This document shows, piece after piece, positions 1 through 9,382 of a stretch of DNA of 64,000 bases. The notes below the pieces were generated by a model, which made no database searches, had not been told where the DNA came from, and worked only from the letters and a program-made list of their open reading frames with translations. Every line of letters starts with the position of its first letter. The first letter of the stretch is position 1. The stretch spans positions 248,001 to 312,000 of the forward strand of contig NZ_BCWR01000004.1 of the NCBI RefSeq assembly GCF_001592305.1, given 5' to 3'. The position numbers and the translations under genes were made by a program. This stretch comes from Hydrogenophaga taeniospiralis CCUG 15921 (lineage in GTDB: Bacteria; Pseudomonadota; Gammaproteobacteria; Burkholderiales; Burkholderiaceae_C).

Positions 1-210
1 AAGGGCACGCCGGCCGACGTGACCAAGAAGCTCAATGACGCTTTGCAGGTCGCTCTGAAGGACCCCGAGTTCATCAAGCGCCAGGAAGCGCTGGGCGCCG
101 TGGTGGTGAACGACAACCGCGTGACCCCGGCCGGTCACAAGGCCTACGTGGCCGGCGAGATCACCAAGCTTAAAACCGCCATCGACGCGGCCGGTCAGTT
201 CGCAGACTGA
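1..210 (+). CDS. Bug-family tripartite tricarboxylate transporter receptor, C-terminal fragment
   Basis: The reading frame is open from the first base and ends at a TGA at 208-210, so only the last 69 residues of a gene that starts outside the window are present. The fragment carries the usual C-terminal pattern of Bug/TctC periplasmic receptors: a GTPADV segment, a helix with KKLNDAL, then a LGAVVV strand and a final helix before the stop. Bug proteins bind carboxylates or other small metabolites in the periplasm. A second Bug receptor follows at 704. The ligand cannot be told from this part. Confidence 0.8.
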   Translation, partial: KGTPADVTKKLNDALQVALKDPEFIKRQEALGAVVVNDNRVTPAGHKAYVAGEITKLKTAIDAAGQFAD

Positions 211-214
211 CCGT

Positions 215-305
215 TGACCACCCCTGCGGCGCTGCGCGCCGTCCCCTCAAGGGGACGATGCCAGTGGCCCGGCGGAGCCGGTTCCACGGCATCCACTCGG
301 CCAAG
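215..305. repeat. Intergenic GC-rich hairpin repeat
   Basis: The gap after the first Bug gene holds a GTCCCCTCAAGGGGAC hairpin followed by a CCGGCGGAGCCGG hairpin. The same two-hairpin arrangement recurs near 7395, 9206, 33268, 46780 and 55024. It may also act as a transcription terminator. Confidence 0.5.
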
Positions 306-335
306 GCACGCGCGCCAGCGAGGGGAGAGGCCGAC

Positions 336-755
336 ATGATCCCGACCCGGGTGGTGGATTCCATCGCCGAGCTGCAGCCCGCCGACGCGGGCTGCATTGC
401 CTTGAGCGGTTCACACGGGGGCCTGAGCGCCGCCCGCTATGCGCTGGCCGTGCGGCCGCTGCTGTCGGTGTTCAACGATGCGGGCGTGGGCAAGGACGCG
501 GCGGGTGTCGCCGGTCTGACGCTCTTGCAGGCCCAGGGGCTGGCCGCCTGCACCGTGTCGCATACGAGCGCCTGCATCGGGCAGGCCGCTTCTACACTCG
601 CCTGCGGCGTGGTCAGCCACGCCAACGAAGCGGCGCGCGCGCTGGGCATCGTGACGGGCCAGCCCCTGCGGCCGCAGTTGCAGACCCTCACCAGGAAACA
701 CCCATGCGCGCCAGCCCCCGACCACCCAGCCCTCGCACCCGGCGCCGACAACTGA
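336..755 (+). CDS. Uncharacterised 139-residue protein between two Bug receptor genes
   Basis: Function not recognised. The ATG at 336 is preceded by a good ribosome binding site, GGGAGAGG, so it is preferred over the in-frame ATG at 258. The protein is rich in Ala and Gly, has no signal peptide or membrane segment, and contains a SGSHGG motif near residue 29, [10 protein letters not shown] in the middle and a later VSHANEAA, which suggest a conserved cytoplasmic fold. Its last 52 bases overlap the start of the next gene, indicating translational coupling with the Bug receptor at 704. Confidence 0.6.
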   Translation: MIPTRVVDSIAELQPADAGCIALSGSHGGLSAARYALAVRPLLSVFNDAGVGKDAAGVAGLTLLQAQGLAACTVSHTSACIGQAASTLACGVVSHANEAARALGIVTGQPLRPQLQTLTRKHPCAPAPDHPALAPGADN

Positions 756-1729
756 TCGCGCTCGCCACCCTTGGCGCCACCGCGCTGCTGCCGGGCCTGG
801 TCGCGGCGCAGGGCGCGTGGCCGTCCAAGCCGGTGCGCATCGTGGTGCCCTTTGCCCCGGGCGGCACCACCGACATCCTCGCGCGCGTGCTGGCGCCCGA
901 GCTCAGCAAGGCCCTGGGTCAGCCTGTCGTGGTGGACAACCGGGGAGGTGCCGGCGGCAACATCGGCGCCGACCTGGTGGCCAAGGCGCCCGGCGATGGC
1001 TACACCCTGCTCATGGGCACCGTCGGCACGCACGGCATCAACAAGTCGCTCTACGCCAGTCTGCCCTACGATCCGCAAAAAGACTTTGCCCCCATCACCC
1101 TGGTGGCCGGTGTGCCCAACGTGATGGTCATGAACGCCAAACGAGCGCAGGAACTGGGCATCCAGTCGGTACCGGATTTCGTGCGCTACGCCAAGGCCCA
1201 TCCGGGCCAGCTCAACATGGCGTCCAGTGGCAACGGCACCTCCATCCACCTCGCGAGCGAGCTGTTCAAGGCGCGCACCGGGATCTTCATGACCCACATC
1301 CCCTACCGCGGGTCCGGCCCGGCCCTGAAGGACCTGATCGGCGGGCAGATGGACGTGATGTTCGACAACCTGCCCTCGGCCATGCCCCACATCCAATCGG
1401 GCCACCTCAAGGCGTTCGCGGTGACCAGCGCGGTGCGCTCGGACAGCATGCCCGAGCTGCCCACGGTGGCCGAAGCCGGTGCCCTGCCAGGTTTCGAAGC
1501 CAGTTCCTGGTTCGGCCTGCTCGCGCCCGCGGGCACGCCGCCCGACATCGTCAACCGCCTGCAGCAGGAGACCACGAAGGCGCTCAACCTGCCCGCGGTG
1601 AAAGCCCGCCTGCTGTCGCTCGGGGCCATCCCCGGCGGCGACACACCGCAAGCATTCGCCCGCCAGATCGAAGCCGAGATCAGCAAATGGGCCCCGGTGG
1701 TGAAAGCCTCGGGCGCGAAGGTGGACTGA
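704..1729 (+). CDS. Bug-family tripartite tricarboxylate transporter substrate-binding protein
   Basis: A 341-residue periplasmic solute receptor of the Bug/TctC family. The N-terminus has an RRRQLIALA stretch, a hydrophobic core and a VAAQG cleavage region, resembling a Tat or Sec signal. The mature part starts with the family hallmark [16 protein letters not shown], followed by [11 protein letters not shown] and later [11 protein letters not shown]. No TctA/TctB membrane genes are nearby, which is normal for Bug receptors in Burkholderiales. The gene starts inside the preceding small gene, and its stop codon touches the first unit of a tandem repeat. A role in uptake for the aromatic cluster downstream is possible but not shown. 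Confidence 0.9.
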   Translation: MRASPRPPSPRTRRRQLIALATLGATALLPGLVAAQGAWPSKPVRIVVPFAPGGTTDILARVLAPELSKALGQPVVVDNRGGAGGNIGADLVAKAPGDGYTLLMGTVGTHGINKSLYASLPYDPQKDFAPITLVAGVPNVMVMNAKRAQELGIQSVPDFVRYAKAHPGQLNMASSGNGTSIHLASELFKARTGIFMTHIPYRGSGPALKDLIGGQMDVMFDNLPSAMPHIQSGHLKAFAVTSAVRSDSMPELPTVAEAGALPGFEASSWFGLLAPAGTPPDIVNRLQQETTKALNLPAVKARLLSLGAIPGGDTPQAFARQIEAEISKWAPVVKASGAKVD

Positions 1730-1925
1730 CCCGCGCAGCGGCGGAGCGTGGGGGCCACAGGGCCAGCCGCCGGGCCGCCCCAAGGCAGGCCCAGCCCCCT
1801 CGGGGGGTAGCGACCCGCGTAGCGGCGGAGCGTGGGGGCGACACGATCCGGCGCAGGGCCGCCCCAAGCCGGATCAGCCCCCTCGGGGGGTAGCGACCCG
1901 CGCAGCGGCGGAGCGTGGGGGCTAC
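1728..1925. repeat. Three tandem 83-84 bp intergenic repeat units, last one truncated
   Basis: Units start at 1728, 1812 and 1895, each with GACCCGCGCAGCGGCGGAGC or a one-base variant, and end in CCCCCTCGGGGGG. The first unit begins within the stop codon of the Bug gene, and the third is cut short just before the 3' end of the DUF1840 gene. A unit with nearly the same sequence in the opposite orientation lies at 3591-3673 inside a coding region. Confidence 0.85.
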
Positions 1926-1929
1926 AGCT

Positions 1930-2256
1930 TCACACACCCCAGACAACGTCCACCTTGGCCTGCTCGCAGCGCTTGAGCATCTCGATGAACGGGGCACAGC
2001 GCATGCGCAGGCTCACCGTCTCGAATTCCGGCGGCAGCTCGCCCTGAGCAGCGGCCTCTTCCTTCAGCCGCTGGTGCTCGGCTTCTTCGGCCACGATCGC
2101 GTCCTGCAACGCCCGCACCGCGGCGGCCATCTGATCGGGCTGCACCACACCGGGGCCCGAGGGATCCTTGCCCAGGATTTCCAGGATGCGTTTGCCATGC
2201 GGTTGCAGCATGACGAGATCGCCGGTTTCACGTGATTTAAAGCGGTACAGGGACAT
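1930..2256 (-). CDS. DUF1840 domain-containing protein
   Basis: A 108-residue cytoplasmic protein matching DUF1840, a small family common in Betaproteobacteria and of unknown function. It begins MSLYRFKSRETGDLVML, has a central GKRILEILGK segment, a Glu/Ala-rich coiled helix (EEAEHQRLKEEAAA) and a C-terminal half that includes RCAPFIEMLKRC. Length matches the family. It is transcribed away from the aromatic cluster at 2380, and its 3' end meets the tandem repeats. Confidence 0.85.
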   Translation of the reverse strand: MSLYRFKSRETGDLVMLQPHGKRILEILGKDPSGPGVVQPDQMAAAVRALQDAIVAEEAEHQRLKEEAAAQGELPPEFETVSLRMRCAPFIEMLKRCEQAKVDVVWGV

Positions 2257-2362
2257 GATCGCCTCCTAGGGTTGATGGTTCATTCTTGCACCAACGGTGC
2301 GGCCGGGCCACCGGTTGGGTCAACGACATACGGGTTTTCCCGGTTGGCGCGATATATTTCAG

Positions 2363-2379
2363 GTCTAAACTAATTAGAC
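2363..2379. promoter_or_regulatory. Perfect palindrome abutting the start codon, candidate MarR operator
   Basis: GTCTAA-ACTAA-TTAGAC is a perfect 6 bp dyad with a 5 bp spacer ending one base before the ATG at 2380. A TATATT hexamer at 2353-2358 could be the -10 element, which would place the dyad over the transcription start. The MarR regulator encoded two genes on (4830) is the obvious candidate ligand-responsive repressor. No Shine-Dalgarno sequence lies between dyad and ATG. Confidence 0.6.
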
Positions 2380-4833
2380 ATGAACACCTCTATCCCGGCG
2401 CTGCGGCGCATCCTGTGCATCGGTGGCGGCCCCGCGGGCCTGTATTTCGCCCTGCTCATGAAGCGGCGCGACCCCTCGCTCACCGTCACGGTGGTCGAGC
2501 GCAACCGCCCGTTCGACACCTTCGGCTGGGGCGTGGTGTTCTCCGACCAGACACTCCAGAACCTGAAAGTGGCCGACCCGGAGTCGGCCCAACAGATGGC
2601 CGACGCCTTCAACCACTGGGACGACATCGAGGTGTTCTACAAGGGCGGGCACGTGCGCTCCACCGGCCACGGCTTCATCGGCATCGGCCGCAAACGCCTG
2701 CTCAACATCCTGCAGGAGCGCTGCCTCGCACTGGGTGTGGACCTGGTGTTCGAAACCGACGTGACCGACGATCAGGCGCTCGCCCAGCAGTACAACGCCG
2801 ACCTCGTGATCGCCAGCGACGGTCTGAACAGCCGCATCCGCACGCGCTACGAAGCCACCTACCGGCCCGACATCGACACCCGCAAATGCCGCTTCGTCTG
2901 GCTCGGCACGAAGAAGACCTTTGACGCCTTCACCTTCGCTTTTGAACAGACCGAACACGGCTGGTTCCAGGCGCACGCCTACAAGTTCGACGGCGAGACC
3001 TCCACCTTCATCGTCGAGACCCCGGAAGACGTGTGGCAGGCCCACGGCATCGAGCAGATGAGCCAGGAAGACGGCGTGGCCTTCTGCGAAAAGCTGTTCG
3101 CGAAATACCTCGACGGCAACGCCCTCATCAGCAACGCCAAACACCTGCGCGGCTCGGCCAACTGGATCCGCTTCCCGCGCGTGATCTGCCAGACCTGGGT
3201 GCATTGGCAAGACATTGCAGGCAAAAAGACACCCATCGTGCTCATGGGCGACGCCGCCCACACGGCCCACTTCTCCATCGGCAGCGGCACCAAGCTCGCG
3301 CTGGAAGACGCGATCGACCTGGCCGACGAATTCACGCGCCACGCCAACGCCGACATGGCCGAGGTGCTGCAGGGCTACGAAGCGCGCCGCAGTGTGGAGG
3401 TGCTGAAGATCCAGAACGCGGCGCGCAACTCCACCGAGTGGTTCGAGAACGTGGACCGCTACACCGGCATGGACATTCAACAGTTTGCCTACTCGCTGCT
3501 CACCCGCAGCCAGCGCATCAGCCACGAAAACCTGCGCCTGCGCGACCCGCAGTGGCTGGAGGGTTACGAGGCGTGGCTGGAGGCTCGCTACCCCCACGCT
3601 CCGCCGCTGCGCGGGTCGCTGCCCCCCGAGGGGGCTGATCCGGCTAGGGGCGGCCCGGCGCCGGATCGTGTGGCACGACACCCCACCCCGCCCATGCTGC
3701 TGCCGCTCACCGTGCGGGGCCTCACGCTGAAGAACCGCATCATCGTCTCGCCCATGGCGCAGTACAGCGCCACCGATGGCGTGGCCGGCGACTACCACCT
3801 GGTGCACCTGGGCGCGCGCGCCCTGGGTGGCGCGGCGCTGGTGATGGTGGAGATGACCAGCCCCACGCCCGAGGGCCGCATCACCCCGGGCTGCACCGGC
3901 CTGTGGAACGACGCCCAGGAAACCGCGCTGCGCCGCATCGTGGATTTCGTGCACAACAGCAGCAGCGCCAGGATCGGCCTGCAGCTCGGCCACAGCGGTG
4001 CCAAGGGTTCCACCCAGCTCGGCTGGGAACAGATCGACGAGCCGCTGCCCAGCGGCAACTGGCCGCTGCTCTCGGCCAGCGCCCTGCCCTACGGGCCGCA
4101 GAACCAGGTGCCGCGCGCCATGACCCGGGCCGACATGGACGCGATGACGGCGGCCTTCGTCGAGTCCACCCGGCGCGCCACCGCCGCGGGCTTCGACTGG
4201 CTCGAACTGCACTGCGCCCACGGCTACCTGCTCTCGGCCTTCATCTGCCCGCTCACCAACCAGCGCACCGACGAATACGGGGGCTCGCTGGAGAACCGCT
4301 GCCGCTACCCGCTCGAAGTGTTCACCGCCGTGCGCGCGGTGTGGCCGGCCGACAAGCCCATGAGCGTGCGCATCTCGGCCCACGACTGGGCGCCCGGCGG
4401 CAACACCCCCGACGACGCCGTGGCCATGGCCCGCCTGTTCAAGGCCGCGGGCTGCGACGTGATCGACGTGTCCTCGGGCCAGACCACGCGCGCGGCCAAG
4501 CCGGTCTACGGCCGCATGTACCAGACGCCGTTCGCCGACCGTGTGCGCAACGAGGCCGGCATTCTCACCATGGCCGTGGGCGCCATCACCGAAGCCGACC
4601 ACGCCAACAGCATCATCGGCGCCGGCCGCGCCGACCTCTGCGCCGTGGCCCGCGCCCACCTGGCCGACCCGGCCTGGACGCTGCACGAAGCCGCCAAGCT
4701 GCAAACCCGCGCCATTCAATGGCCGCGGCCCTACGAAAGCGGGCGCGACCAGCTCTACCGCGAGATCGCGCGCCAGCAGAGCCTGCAGGCGGCCACCCCC
4801 CTGGCCCAGGCCGCCCCCGAGGAAACCGCATGA
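2380..4833 (+). CDS. Fused flavin monooxygenase / Old Yellow Enzyme: 2-aminobenzoyl-CoA monooxygenase/reductase or salicylyl-CoA 5-hydroxylase
   Basis: A 817-residue two-domain enzyme. Residues 1-400 form an FAD aromatic hydroxylase with GGGPAG at 15-20 and the second FAD motif GDAAH at 290-294. From residue 439 an Old Yellow Enzyme domain starts ([13 protein letters not shown]) and carries HCAHGYLL at 611-618 and [12 protein letters not shown]. Proteins with this architecture hydroxylate and then reduce the ring of 2-aminobenzoyl-CoA (Azoarcus/Aromatoleum pathway) or hydroxylate salicylyl-CoA. The CoA ligase, crotonase and acyl-CoA dehydrogenase downstream support a CoA-thioester substrate. 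Residues 404-432, the inter-domain linker, are encoded by an intergenic repeat unit. The stop overlaps the next start (ATGA). Confidence 0.85.
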   Translation: MNTSIPALRRILCIGGGPAGLYFALLMKRRDPSLTVTVVERNRPFDTFGWGVVFSDQTLQNLKVADPESAQQMADAFNHWDDIEVFYKGGHVRSTGHGFIGIGRKRLLNILQERCLALGVDLVFETDVTDDQALAQQYNADLVIASDGLNSRIRTRYEATYRPDIDTRKCRFVWLGTKKTFDAFTFAFEQTEHGWFQAHAYKFDGETSTFIVETPEDVWQAHGIEQMSQEDGVAFCEKLFAKYLDGNALISNAKHLRGSANWIRFPRVICQTWVHWQDIAGKKTPIVLMGDAAHTAHFSIGSGTKLALEDAIDLADEFTRHANADMAEVLQGYEARRSVEVLKIQNAARNSTEWFENVDRYTGMDIQQFAYSLLTRSQRISHENLRLRDPQWLEGYEAWLEARYPHAPPLRGSLPPEGADPARGGPAPDRVARHPTPPMLLPLTVRGLTLKNRIIVSPMAQYSATDGVAGDYHLVHLGARALGGAALVMVEMTSPTPEGRITPGCTGLWNDAQETALRRIVDFVHNSSSARIGLQLGHSGAKGSTQLGWEQIDEPLPSGNWPLLSASALPYGPQNQVPRAMTRADMDAMTAAFVESTRRATAAGFDWLELHCAHGYLLSAFICPLTNQRTDEYGGSLENRCRYPLEVFTAVRAVWPADKPMSVRISAHDWAPGGNTPDDAVAMARLFKAAGCDVIDVSSGQTTRAAKPVYGRMYQTPFADRVRNEAGILTMAVGAITEADHANSIIGAGRADLCAVARAHLADPAWTLHEAAKLQTRAIQWPRPYESGRDQLYREIARQQSLQAATPLAQAAPEETA
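3591..3673. repeat. Intergenic repeat unit inside the coding sequence of the fused enzyme
   Basis: This 83 bp stretch is the reverse complement of the tandem unit at 1812-1894, with only a few differences. It is read in frame without stops as a Pro/Arg/Gly-rich peptide ([13 protein letters not shown] and onward) between the hydroxylase and reductase domains. Confidence 0.85.
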
Positions 4834-5330
4834 ACATCCCGCTCGACCTCGAAGCCCGCGCCCACAGCGAACACGCGCAGTCGCTGCGGCTGTGGCTGCG
4901 GCTGCTGACCTGTTCGCAACTGATCGAAAAGCGCGTGCGCGCCGGGCTGCGCGAGCAGTTCGACACCACGCTGCCACGCTTCGACCTCATGGCCCAGCTG
5001 GAGCGCCACCCCGAGGGCCTGAAGATGAAGGAGTTGTCGCACCGGCTCATGGTCACGGGCGGCAACGTCACCGGGATCACCGACCAGCTGGTGGCCGAAG
5101 GCCTGGTGGAGCGCATGGGCGTCGAAGGCGACCGTCGCGCCTTCCTGGTGCGGCTCACGCCCGAGGGCCGCAGCGCCTTCGAGCACATGGCCACGCAACA
5201 CGAACAGTGGATCGTCGACGCTTTCGAGGGCCTCAGCCCACGCGATCTGGACAACCTGCACAAACTGCTGGGCAAGGTCAAACAACACCAGCTCGACATC
5301 AATCAACGCATGGGCGAAGCCAGCGAGTAA
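4830..5330 (+). CDS. MarR-family transcriptional regulator
   Basis: A 166-residue MarR-type winged-helix regulator. The ATG at 4830 overlaps the stop of the fused oxygenase gene as ATGA, which fixes the start and implies coupling. The recognition part is visible as [20 protein letters not shown] followed by the wing [16 protein letters not shown], typical for MarR proteins, flanked by dimerisation helices. MarR proteins in aromatic clusters usually repress the pathway and release DNA on binding an aryl-CoA or aromatic acid. The palindrome at 2363-2379 is the likely target. Ligand identity is inferred only. Confidence 0.9.
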   Translation: MNIPLDLEARAHSEHAQSLRLWLRLLTCSQLIEKRVRAGLREQFDTTLPRFDLMAQLERHPEGLKMKELSHRLMVTGGNVTGITDQLVAEGLVERMGVEGDRRAFLVRLTPEGRSAFEHMATQHEQWIVDAFEGLSPRDLDNLHKLLGKVKQHQLDINQRMGEASE

Positions 5331-5335
5331 AGAAA

Positions 5336-6190
5336 ATGAAACACCCCATCCCCGACCACAACCCCATGCGCGGCCAGTACAGCGCCATGGCCAACAACCA
5401 GCCCCAGCACTTCGCCCTCAGCGTCAACGAGGGCGTGGCCACCGTCACGCTCAACCGCCCCGAGCGCAAGAACCCGCTGACGTTCGATTCCTACGCCGAG
5501 TTGCGCGACTGGTTCCTGGCTCTGCAGCGCGCCACCGACATCAAGGCCGTGGTGCTCACCGGTGCGGGCGACAACTTCTGCTCGGGCGGCGACGTGCACG
5601 AGATCATCGGCCCGCTCACCAAGATGAGCATGCCCGAGCTGCTGGCCTTCACCCGCATGACGGGCGCGCTGGTGAGCGCCATGCGCGCCTGCCCGCAGCC
5701 CATCGTGGCCGCGCTTGACGGCGTGTGCGCCGGGGCTGGCGCGATGATGGCGCTGGCCTCGGACCTGCGCCTGGGCACGCCCGCGGCCACGGTCGCGTTC
5801 CTGTTCACCCGCGTGGGCCTGGCCGGTGCCGACATGGGCGCCTGCGCCCTGCTGCCGCGCATGATCGGCCAGGGTCGCGCCAGCGAGCTGCTGTTCACCG
5901 GCCGCGCCATGTCGGCCACCGAAGGCCAGGCCTGGGGCTTCTTCAACGCGCTGCACGAGAGCGCCGCGCTGCTGCCCGCCGCCCACAAGCTCGCGGCCCA
6001 GCTGGCACAAGGCCCCACCTTCGCCCACGGCATGACCAAGACCATGCTGCACCAGGAATGGGCCATGACGCTGGACCAGGCCATCGAAGCCGAAGCCCAG
6101 GCCCAGGCCATCTGCATGCAGACGCAGGACTTCCGGCGCGCCTACGAAGCCTTCGCGGCCAAGCAGCGCCCGCAGTTCCAGGGAGACTGA
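5336..6190 (+). CDS. Enoyl-CoA hydratase/isomerase (crotonase) family protein
   Basis: A 284-residue crotonase-fold enzyme. The first oxyanion-hole loop is [12 protein letters not shown] and the second is [16 protein letters not shown]. By alignment from memory, the two glutamates of classical enoyl-CoA hydratase are absent (Met and Thr/Arg at those sites), while an aspartate in [12 protein letters not shown] matches the single acid of PaaG- and MenB-type members. It could therefore be a double-bond isomerase or ring hydrolase rather than a hydratase. Start chosen at 5336; in-frame ATGs at 5366 and 5387 are possible. It lies 5 bases after the MarR stop in the same operon. Confidence 0.85.
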   Translation: MKHPIPDHNPMRGQYSAMANNQPQHFALSVNEGVATVTLNRPERKNPLTFDSYAELRDWFLALQRATDIKAVVLTGAGDNFCSGGDVHEIIGPLTKMSMPELLAFTRMTGALVSAMRACPQPIVAALDGVCAGAGAMMALASDLRLGTPAATVAFLFTRVGLAGADMGACALLPRMIGQGRASELLFTGRAMSATEGQAWGFFNALHESAALLPAAHKLAAQLAQGPTFAHGMTKTMLHQEWAMTLDQAIEAEAQAQAICMQTQDFRRAYEAFAAKQRPQFQGD

Positions 6191-6191
6191 T

Positions 6192-7394
6192 GTGGTTGCC
6201 TTTGAACACCCCCATCCACACGGCGCGCTGGCGCCGACCGCGCACCTCGAACTGCCCTTCTTCGACGACGCCCACCGCGCACTGGCCAACGGCCTCGTGG
6301 CCTGGGCACGCGAACAACACGTGGACGAGTCCGACGACCGCGCCGCCTGCAAAGAGTGGGTACAACGCCTGGGCGCGGCGGGCTGGCTGCGCTACTGCGT
6401 GCCCGAGGCCCACGGCGGCGCGCTGCCCGCGCTGGACTCGCGCGCCCTGGTGATCCTGCGCGAGACCCTGGCCTACCACTCCCCGCTGGCCGACTTCGCG
6501 TTCGCCATGCAGGGCCTGGGCAGCGGCGCCATCACGCTCGCGGGCACGCCGGCACAGCGGGCGCACCACCTGCCCGCCGTGGCCAGCGGCGACCAGATCG
6601 CGGCCTTTGCGCTGAGCGAACCCGAGGCCGGCTCCGACGTGGCGGCCATGGCGCTGCGCGCCACGCCAACGGCGAGCGGCTGGACGCTCAACGGCCAGAA
6701 GACCTGGATCAGCAACGGCGGTATGGCCGACTTCTACGTGGTGTTCGCCAAGACCGAGCCGGACGCCGGCGCGCGCGGCATCAGCGCCTTCATCGTCAAC
6801 GCCGACGCGCCGGGCCTGGACAGCAGCGCCCACATCCAGGTGATGGCGCCGCACCCGCTGGCCACGCTCACGTTCATGGACTGCCACGTCGGCAGCGATG
6901 CCCTGGTGGGCAGCGTCAACGGCGGCTTCAAGCTCGCCATGCAGACGCTGGACATCTTCCGCGCCTCGGTGGCCGCCGCCGCGCTGGGCATGGCGCGCCG
7001 CGCCTTCGCCGAAGCCGTGGCCCATGCCAAGACGCGCAAGATGTTCGGCCAGACCCTGGCCGACTTCCAGCTCACGCAAGCGAAGCTGGGCGAGATGAGC
7101 GCCCTGATCGACGCCTCCGCCATGCTCACCTACCGCGCCGCCTGGATGCGCGACCGCAGCAGCGCCAACGGCGCGGGCACCCCCGCCTACACGGCCGCGG
7201 CGGCCAGCGCCAAACTCACCGCTACCGAAAACGCGCAGCGCGTGATCGACATGGCGCTGCAGATGTTCGGTGGGCGCGGCGTGCAGGTGGGCCAGCCCAT
7301 CGAACACCTGTACCGCGACATCCGCTCGCTGCGCATCTACGAGGGCGCGAGCGAGGTGCAGTTGCTCATTCTGGGCAAACAGGCTTTGAGATGA
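6192..7394 (+). CDS. Acyl-CoA dehydrogenase family protein
   Basis: A 400-residue FAD acyl-CoA dehydrogenase. [16 protein letters not shown] and [15 protein letters not shown] are the FAD and substrate loop motifs, and the C-terminus has [16 protein letters not shown], containing the usual catalytic glutamate region. The start is a GTG one base after the preceding stop; no better upstream codon exists in frame. In the aminobenzoyl-CoA route this enzyme would oxidise an alicyclic acyl-CoA after ring reduction. That step is inferred from context. Confidence 0.9.
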   Translation: MVAFEHPHPHGALAPTAHLELPFFDDAHRALANGLVAWAREQHVDESDDRAACKEWVQRLGAAGWLRYCVPEAHGGALPALDSRALVILRETLAYHSPLADFAFAMQGLGSGAITLAGTPAQRAHHLPAVASGDQIAAFALSEPEAGSDVAAMALRATPTASGWTLNGQKTWISNGGMADFYVVFAKTEPDAGARGISAFIVNADAPGLDSSAHIQVMAPHPLATLTFMDCHVGSDALVGSVNGGFKLAMQTLDIFRASVAAAALGMARRAFAEAVAHAKTRKMFGQTLADFQLTQAKLGEMSALIDASAMLTYRAAWMRDRSSANGAGTPAYTAAAASAKLTATENAQRVIDMALQMFGGRGVQVGQPIEHLYRDIRSLRIYEGASEVQLLILGKQALR

Positions 7395-7505
7395 CACACC
7401 CCCGCCGCGCTCCGCGCGCCCCCCTCAAGGGGGCGGGCACTGGCCGTCCGGCAAAGCCGGCCCGGCGGTGCCCCTCGGCTGGACCGCTTCATGCGTTGCG
7501 GATCA
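7395..7505. repeat. Intergenic hairpin repeat, inverted copy at 55024-55130
   Basis: Contains CCCCCCTCAAGGGGGC and CCGGCAAAGCCGG hairpins followed by a conserved GGACCGCTTCATGCGTTG tail. It separates the acyl-CoA dehydrogenase from the ligase gene and could attenuate transcription within the cluster. The copy at 55024-55130 is nearly the same sequence in reverse orientation. Confidence 0.8.
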
Positions 7506-7560
7506 CGGTCCGGAGCGTGTCGGGCCGGCAGCGAACGCAGACTGAATGAAGGAGCCCCCC

Positions 7561-9204
7561 ATGCCATCCGCTCAAGTTGATCGATTCGTCCACGACCGCT
7601 TGCCGCCGCGCGAGCAGTGGCCCGAGCTGCGCTACGACCTGCCCGAGCTGCAGCAGTTGCCCGGGCAGCTCAACGCCGTGCAGGCGCTGTTGGATCGTGC
7701 GCTGGCCAACGGCCATGCCGACCGGCCGTTCCTGCGCAGCGACGAGCGCACGCTGAGCTACGCGCAGGCCCGCGCCGAGGTGAACCGCATCGCCAACGTG
7801 CTCACCCGCGACATGGGCCTGGTGCCCGGCAACCGGGTGCTGCTGCGCGGCGGCAACTCGGTCGCCATGGCGCTGGCCTGGTTGGCCGTGGTGCAGGCCG
7901 GCCTGATCGCGGTGGCCACCATGCCGCTGCTGCGCGCCACCGAGCTCCAGTCCATCATCGACAAGTCCAAGCCTTCAGCGGCGCTGTGCGACGTGAAGCT
8001 GCAGGACGAACTCAAGACCGCGCTCGCGGCCGACCCAGACACCGCGAGCATGCCCATGCGCGTGTTCAACACCGGCGACGCGGCGATTGTGTTACCCGAC
8101 TCGCTGGAGGCCCTGGCGCGCCATGCCAGCGACCAGGCCACGCCCTGCCCCACCAGCGCCGACGACATCGCCCTGCTGGCCTTCACCTCGGGCACCACCG
8201 GTCGCCCGAAAGCCGCCGTGCACACGCACCGCGACCTGATCGCCGCCTGCGAGACCTGGCCGCGCCACGTGCTGCGCGCCACACCCGACGACATCGTGAT
8301 GGGCTCGCCCCCGCTGGCCTTCACCTTCGGCCTGGGCGGCCTGCTGGTGTTTCCCATGTGGGCGGGCGCCTCGGTGTATTTCCCCAGCATTCCGTACACG
8401 CCGGAGGCCATGGTCAAGCTCATTGGCCAGGTGGGCGCCACCATCTGCTACACCGCGCCCACCTTCTACCGCCAGATGGCTGCGTTCGCGAAGCAGCACG
8501 GCATCGGGAAACTGCGCATCAGCGTGAGCGCGGGCGAGGGCCTTCCCGATGCGACCCGTCAGCTCTGGAAAGAAGCCAGTGGGCTGGAGATGCTCGACGG
8601 CATCGGCGCCACCGAGATGTTCCACATCTTCATCTCCTCGCCACCCGAGGCGGTGCGCCGCGGCGCGGTCGGCCAGGTGGTGCCGGGCTACGAGGCCCGG
8701 ATCGTGGACGAACAAGGCCAGCCCGTGCCGCACGGCCAGGTGGGCCGGCTGGCCGTGAAAGGCCCCACCGGCTGCAAGTACCTGGACGACGCACGCCAGG
8801 CGCAGTACGTGAAGGACGACTGGAACTTCCCCGGCGACGCCTTCAGCCAGGACGCCGACGGCTACTTCTTCTACCAGGCGCGCACCGACGACATGATCAT
8901 CACCGCCGGCTACAACGTGGCCGGCCCGGAGGTGGAGGCCTCGCTGCTGCTGCACCCGGCGGTGGCCGAGTGCGGCGTGGTCGGCCGCCCCGACGACGAG
9001 CGCGGCATGGTCATCGTGGCCTACGTGGTGCTCAAGCCCGGCGAGGCCGCCGATGCCGCCCAGGTCAAGGCCCTGCAGGACCACGTGAAACACACCCTGG
9101 CACCCTACAAGTACCCACGCGACGTGGTCTTCGTGGACAAGCTGCCGCGCACCGAAACCGGCAAGCTGCAGCGTTTCGCGCTGCGCCAGCGGGCCAGGAC
9201 ATGA
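7561..9204 (+). CDS. Benzoate-CoA ligase family enzyme, probable 2-aminobenzoate (anthranilate)-CoA ligase
   Basis: A 547-residue ANL-superfamily ligase that would activate an aromatic acid to its CoA thioester with ATP. Visible motifs are the P-loop FTSGTTGRPKAAVHTH near residue 208, GATEMFHIF (A5) and YQARTDDMIITAGYNVAG (A7/A8). The C-terminal catalytic lysine lies in RTETGKLQR near residue 538. The ATG at 7561 has an AAGGAG site nine bases upstream. With the fused aryl-CoA oxygenase in the same cluster, 2-aminobenzoate or salicylate is the likely substrate; sequence alone does not decide between these and benzoate. Confidence 0.85.
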   Translation: MPSAQVDRFVHDRLPPREQWPELRYDLPELQQLPGQLNAVQALLDRALANGHADRPFLRSDERTLSYAQARAEVNRIANVLTRDMGLVPGNRVLLRGGNSVAMALAWLAVVQAGLIAVATMPLLRATELQSIIDKSKPSAALCDVKLQDELKTALAADPDTASMPMRVFNTGDAAIVLPDSLEALARHASDQATPCPTSADDIALLAFTSGTTGRPKAAVHTHRDLIAACETWPRHVLRATPDDIVMGSPPLAFTFGLGGLLVFPMWAGASVYFPSIPYTPEAMVKLIGQVGATICYTAPTFYRQMAAFAKQHGIGKLRISVSAGEGLPDATRQLWKEASGLEMLDGIGATEMFHIFISSPPEAVRRGAVGQVVPGYEARIVDEQGQPVPHGQVGRLAVKGPTGCKYLDDARQAQYVKDDWNFPGDAFSQDADGYFFYQARTDDMIITAGYNVAGPEVEASLLLHPAVAECGVVGRPDDERGMVIVAYVVLKPGEAADAAQVKALQDHVKHTLAPYKYPRDVVFVDKLPRTETGKLQRFALRQRART

Positions 9205-9205
9205 C

Positions 9206-9345
9206 ACCCCCCGCGTCGCCTCACGGCGCCACCCCCCTCTCTGGCGCCTTCGGCTTGGAGGGGGGCGACACCTGGGGCCGGCGGAGCCGGACCCTCGGTG
9301 TCCCTGGGTTGGTCTGTGGCGCTCGCGGGTGGGCTGGCAGTGTCC
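9206..9345. repeat. Intergenic GC-rich hairpin repeat
   Basis: Shows a GGCGCC-flanked arm pair around CCCCCCTCTCTGG and TGGAGGGGGGC, followed by GGCCGGCGGAGCCGG. It has the same two-hairpin design as the repeats near 215 and 7395 but a divergent sequence. Confidence 0.55.
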
Positions 9346-9382
9346 ACCACCCTTGCTTTTTTCTTTGAATGACGGCTCTCAC

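Noticed and set aside
1728..1925. CRISPR array
   Set aside because: The three repeats are contiguous 83-84 bp units without regular unique spacers, and no cas gene is present.
2374..4977. A very long open frame on the minus strand opposite the fused oxygenase gene
   Set aside because: Its translation is low-complexity Gly/Ala/Val/His/Arg with no domain. It is the antisense shadow of a high-GC gene.
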